Part shown: positions 4,827 through 7,610 of the stretch, in pieces
Layout of the letters: the number at the start of each line of letters is the position of its first letter
Position numbering within the stretch: the first letter of the stretch is position 1
From: Candidatus Parvarchaeota archaeon
GTDB taxonomy: Archaea; Micrarchaeota; Micrarchaeia; Anstonellales; VGKX01
Assembly: GCA_016866895.1 (NCBI GenBank)
Contig: VGKX01000044.1
Location: 1 to 7,610 of the forward strand
Direction of reading: 5' to 3'
DNA: 7,610 bases
Made by a program: the position numbers and the translations under genes
The notes under the pieces: generated by a model
What the model was told of the DNA's origin: nothing
The model's input: only the letters and a program-made list of their open reading frames with translations
The model's database searches: none

Positions 4827-6005
4827 TTATGGCTGTTTAGGGGTAGGATAGCCATTTGAAGCGACAAGCCCATCGGAAGTGGTGGCTTCGACGCTGAGCC
4901 TTTTTTCAAGCTCTTTTTGCACAGGATCGCCAAGCCCAAGCCACGACTTTATTTTCTGGATGATTCCTGCCTTCCCCATGGATGCTTGAGCCAGACTTGC
5001 GTAAATTGAATTAAGAGAATCCATATCACCAATGTATGCAGCTGCAAGATACTCTCTTGATACTTCACCTTGAAGCTCCTCCAAGTACCCTGCAAGAGCC
5101 ATCTCCCGATTGGCCTTATGCCCAACAAGCTTTAGAGTTTTCCTTACAAAGTCAAGCTCTGCTTGCTGTGTTTTTGATATTCTTTTTGCATATTTGTCAA
5201 TAACCCTATTTTCGCGATACGCTTTTCTCAAGCCAGCAGATGCATCAAAAAGAAATCCTCCTAGAACAGATGCGCAAACAGAAAAGATATAACTTAGATA
5301 AGGAACCTTGTTAATTGATTTGAAAAAGTCTATTAGCTCAGTTTTTGCTGCAGTCAGCGTGGCCGAGCCAATTACAAGGGAGCCTGCCACAAACTTAAGC
5401 GCCTTTACAAACCGTTCATATGTATCCTTAGGGTCGTAATTTGAAATAGCTTCGATTACGTTATCCCGCTGTGCAACGAGTTTAGCGACATGGTCTTTAG
5501 CTATGCCCTTATATCCTTCAATTATGCGCGCCTGGTGAGCTATGAATTCTTTCATTTGGTGCAGGTAGGAATAGTCTACCTTAAGTTTTTTGTATATTTG
5601 AAATGATTCTTTTCCTTCTTCAAACATCTGACCAAGTATTTTATCAATGCCTGAAAGTAGGGTATTTAGCTCAACCCAGCTTTTCAATAACTCAGGTTTT
5701 TTTTCATCAGAAACAAACTCTGAATTCGCCAAGTCCGCAGCTATTCCAATTAAGTCATTTCTTGTCAGCGGAGCCTGAGTAGTATAATCAAGCGGAAGGC
5801 GGTGGTATGGGATTTTTTCGTCCTTCATTTTTATGGCAAATTCCCTAAAATAGGTTTTTTCAGTTTCTGGGAAAGAAGTCAACTCTGAAAGCTTTGGCGT
5901 CAAAGCCATTCCAGACCTGCTAAGCCGGTTAGTTTGGACTGACTGGAATTGGTTTTCTTTTGGAAATGAAATAATTTTTTTATGACTCAAAAGACTCAAA
6001 GCCAT
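4827..6005 (-). CDS. Uncharacterised helical/membrane-hairpin protein B
   Basis: A 392-residue protein I do not recognise. Residues 1-100 are mixed and polar. About 104-190 is a charged, mostly helical region (SWVELNTLLSGIDKILGQMF and onwards). Two hydrophobic segments follow at about 203-220 and 236-255 (YLSYIFSVCASVLGGFLF), likely a membrane hairpin. A basic charged helix (about 258-300), another helical region to 345 and a polar tail ending PTPKQP complete it. The order is the same as in protein A, and both share SIxxV followed by VCASV in the second hydrophobic segment. The frame stays open to 6191, but ATG 6005 is preceded by a TATA box at the right distance, leaving a leader of about 12 nt; the extra 62 residues would lie upstream of that promoter and look unlike coding sequence. 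By eye this gene is more A/T-rich than its neighbours. Confidence 0.82.
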   Translation of the reverse strand: MALSLLSHKKIISFPKENQFQSVQTNRLSRSGMALTPKLSELTSFPETEKTYFREFAIKMKDEKIPYHRLPLDYTTQAPLTRNDLIGIAADLANSEFVSDEKKPELLKSWVELNTLLSGIDKILGQMFEEGKESFQIYKKLKVDYSYLHQMKEFIAHQARIIEGYKGIAKDHVAKLVAQRDNVIEAISNYDPKDTYERFVKALKFVAGSLVIGSATLTAAKTELIDFFKSINKVPYLSYIFSVCASVLGGFLFDASAGLRKAYRENRVIDKYAKRISKTQQAELDFVRKTLKLVGHKANREMALAGYLEELQGEVSREYLAAAYIGDMDSLNSIYASLAQASMGKAGIIQKIKSWLGLGDPVQKELEKRLSVEATTSDGLVASNGYPTPKQP

Positions 6006-6037
6006 AATCCCACACCACAATATCTTAGGCAACAGAA

Positions 6038-6047
6038 GTATATAAAG
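6038..6047 (-). promoter_or_regulatory. TATA box of gene B
   Basis: The minus strand reads CTTTATATAC; transcription would start near 6017, about 12 nt before ATG 6005. The reverse reading, GTATATAAAG, is also TATA-like and lies about 25 nt before a plus-strand ATG at 6068, so weak bidirectional activity is possible. Confidence 0.65.
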
Positions 6048-6209
6048 ATTGCAGTTTGGGGAAAAACATGGGAAAACAGAAGATGAGTAAAGCAATCTTG
6101 AATGAAGCGGCTTGGAGGCAGCAGCAAGGATGAGATGCTTGAAGGCAGAGAATGAAGTAGTTTCAATGCAGTGCCTTGGGTGCAGAAGCACAATTATCCA
6201 AAAAGAAGC

Positions 6210-6284
6210 TCACTTTGAAAGATAGTAGATTCCGACAATTACAATGATTATGATTGTAAGGGAGATGATTAGCTTTTCTATCAT
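6210..6284 (-). CDS. 24-residue single-helix membrane microprotein (candidate)
   Basis: The open frame encodes a short amphipathic start (MIEKL), an uninterrupted hydrophobic core of Ile, Val, Leu and Thr with one Gly at 18, and a polar end (YYLSK). This is the layout of a minimal single-pass membrane peptide. The ATG lies 27 nt from the centre of a TATA box at 6307-6315, the spacing expected for a leaderless archaeal mRNA. Translation is not proven: 24 codons can arise by chance, and the Ile-rich content reflects an A/T-rich stretch. The function is unknown. It diverges from the Mre11-like gene and lies upstream of gene B in the same direction. A short T-run (6200-6204, read leftward) follows its stop. 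The rest of the 6006-6370 gap holds only promoters and weak small frames. Confidence 0.45.
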   Translation of the reverse strand: MIEKLIISLTIIIIVIVGIYYLSK

Positions 6285-6303
6285 GTTGCAGGCTTGGGCT
6301 GGC

Positions 6304-6317
6304 GGACTTTATAATCC
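6304..6317. promoter_or_regulatory. Nearly symmetric TATA element between divergent starts
   Basis: GGACTTTATAATCC is nearly its own reverse complement. Leftward, its centre is 27 nt from the microprotein ATG at 6284. Rightward it would start transcription near 6338, a 33-nt leader for the nuclease GTG at 6371. A second, weaker rightward candidate, AAATAAAG, lies at about 6327-6334. Confidence 0.5.
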
Positions 6318-6370
6318 TTGTCTTGGAAATAAAGTTTCTGGTGCGGAATAACAAACAGCGGTGTTTTTGA

Positions 6371-7610
6371 GTGAAAATAGGCATTGTATCAGACACGCAT
6401 TTTGGCTACAAAAGATGGGAGCAGGATGCGGCGGCCCAGGCCCAGGCTGCAATGCTTGACGCTGCGGATAAGTGCGACTTAATACTCATGCCGGGAGACA
6501 TTTTTGACACAAGGGTGCCAAGGCTTGAAACCCTCCAGCAGGCGATTAGAATATTCAAAAAGACGGCGGGAAAAAAAGATTGGCAGGCAAAATGCCTGAC
6601 AAAGCCCTCAAGCCCCCCAATCCTAGGCATCCACGGGACGCACGAACTGCGGGGCAGGGACCTTGTAAACCCAGTGCAGATTCTTGAGACTATAGGCCTG
6701 ATTTCACTTGTGCACAACGACCCATCGATTTGGGAGCTTGATGGGAAGAGGGTTGCGATAAACGGGCTTGGGGGCGTGCCTGACGAGCTTGCCATTGCGG
6801 CACTTGAGACACTCAACTTTACCCCGCAGCCTAACGCGTTCAATATTTTCATGTTCCACCAGTCGCTCCAGGAGTACATAAAAACAGACAAGAAAATCAT
6901 GAGCTTTGAGGACCTGCCAAAGGGATTTGACTTATATATAAGCGGGCACATGCACAAGTACACTGTTGATATGGACGGAAAGTTCCTCATACCTGGAAGC
7001 ACTGTAGTCACGCAGCTAAGAGAGGAGGAGACACGGCAAAAAGGCTACATAATTTATGACACGCAGGCAAAGACGCACGAATTTGTCCCAATCAAGACAA
7101 GAAAATTCTTCTTTTCGCGCCTGGAGTTTGACCATGCCACCCCAAACGACGTGAGGCAAAAGGCAAAGGAGGAGCTTGCAAGGATTGCAAAACTTGCCGA
7201 TGGGGAAAAACCGATAATAAAGCTGAAGCTGCACGGGACCCTTGCACAGGGGTTTGTGCCGCAGGATGTCCATGTTGAGCAGGAAGGCGGGTTTGACTCG
7301 ATAATAGAAATTGACAACGAGCTTGACTTGCAGTCGCTTAAGGACAAAATTGAGCTGATACGCTTGGCGCGTGCCGGAAAAATGTCTGTGATGGATTTTG
7401 GCATGAGCATACTTAGGAAGGAGGCAACGGCAGGAGGCTACATGGGGCAGGGGGAGTGGGGCATTGACGAGATGTTTGGCAAGCTAAGTGAAGAGAACGG
7501 CAACCCGTATGAAAAATTCGCCAGCATGGAGAGGCCACAAGTCAGCCAGGTAAAGCAGCCTGCCCACCTAGGAGTCCTTGGGACAACAGAGGGTGGGGAG
7601 CCAGGTAAGC
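6371..7610 (+). CDS. Mre11/SbcD-family DNA repair nuclease, C-terminus cut by window edge
   Basis: Metal-dependent nuclease of the calcineurin-like phosphoesterase superfamily; Mre11 partners with Rad50 in double-strand break end processing. The 413 visible residues carry the expected metal motifs: Asp8 and His10 (SDTHFGY), Asp43 (PGDIFD), His91 (GTHE), His163 (MFHQS), and His193/His195 (SGHMHK). Spacing matches Mre11 closely. The usual Asn of the GNHD/GNHE motif is Thr90. An insertion-like Lys-rich stretch lies before that motif (about 63-82), and the segment after it reads LRGRDLVNPVQILE. A capping-like region follows from about 230. The start must be GTG 6371, because TGA is the preceding in-frame codon and motif I begins at residue 7; GGTG seven bases upstream may act as a weak Shine-Dalgarno. 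No stop is reached, so the end and any Rad50 neighbour are out of view. Confidence 0.92.
   Translation, partial: MKIGIVSDTHFGYKRWEQDAAAQAQAAMLDAADKCDLILMPGDIFDTRVPRLETLQQAIRIFKKTAGKKDWQAKCLTKPSSPPILGIHGTHELRGRDLVNPVQILETIGLISLVHNDPSIWELDGKRVAINGLGGVPDELAIAALETLNFTPQPNAFNIFMFHQSLQEYIKTDKKIMSFEDLPKGFDLYISGHMHKYTVDMDGKFLIPGSTVVTQLREEETRQKGYIIYDTQAKTHEFVPIKTRKFFFSRLEFDHATPNDVRQKAKEELARIAKLADGEKPIIKLKLHGTLAQGFVPQDVHVEQEGGFDSIIEIDNELDLQSLKDKIELIRLARAGKMSVMDFGMSILRKEATAGGYMGQGEWGIDEMFGKLSEENGNPYEKFASMERPQVSQVKQPAHLGVLGTTEGGEPGK

Noticed and set aside
4493..4880. Shared peptide SDGLxAS near the N-terminus of A and the C-terminus of B, with similar DNA (about 4501-4518 and 4861-4878)
   Set aside because: Only about 14 of 18 bases match, at non-equivalent protein positions; probably chance.
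6006..6191. 62-residue N-terminal extension of protein B
   Set aside because: It would begin well upstream of the gene B TATA box, uses a non-ATG start, and has a Ser/Leu/His/Cys-rich composition typical of translated non-coding DNA.
6406..7410. Leftward frames of 201 and 118 codons antisense to the nuclease
   Set aside because: The rightward frame contains all Mre11 metal motifs in order; the antisense frames are shadows.
1..7610. CRISPR arrays, tRNA or rRNA genes, insertion sequences, toxin-antitoxin or phage genes
   Set aside because: I looked for regularly spaced repeats, cloverleaf-like palindromes, terminal inverted repeats with a transposase, and related motifs, and saw none.

Overview
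This window looks archaeal. It encodes transcription factor B (TFB), an ACT-domain regulator of the archaeal COG2150 type, and a Mre11/SbcD-family nuclease. Most genes are preceded by an A/T-rich TATA-like box instead of -35/-10 elements, several with no or very short leaders, and T-rich tracts follow some genes. The compact gene set, the small two-helix membrane protein and the GTHE variant of Mre11 remind me of DPANN-type archaea such as the Diapherotrites/Micrarchaeota grade. That lineage guess is inference from memory.

Layout: at the left edge the 5' end of a leftward gene (possibly purS) diverges from a rightward 89-aa two-helix membrane protein. Next, still rightward, is a protein with two tandem zinc modules. 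It converges on a leftward block read from right to left: coiled-coil/membrane protein B (4827-6005), coiled-coil/membrane protein A (3219-4637), TFB (2129-3037) and the ACT-domain regulator (1437-1955). Each gene in this block appears to have its own promoter. The 6006-6370 gap holds the promoter of B, a very small leftward ORF encoding a 24-residue single-helix membrane peptide, and the promoter of a rightward Mre11-like nuclease that runs off the right edge.

TFB, the ACT regulator and the nuclease are housekeeping genes. The least explained part is the A/B pair. The two proteins share a layout (helical region, hydrophobic hairpin, helical region) and a short motif, so they may be diverged paralogues. 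Gene A is preceded by two copies of TTGACA-N2-TGTCAA spaced 22 bp apart, just upstream of its TATA box, which look like a dedicated operator. The TFB promoter carries AAAGCC half-sites arranged symmetrically around its TATA box. At three places a single TATA-like element sits between oppositely oriented starts. I see no CRISPR array, tRNA, rRNA, insertion sequence or recognisable defence system.
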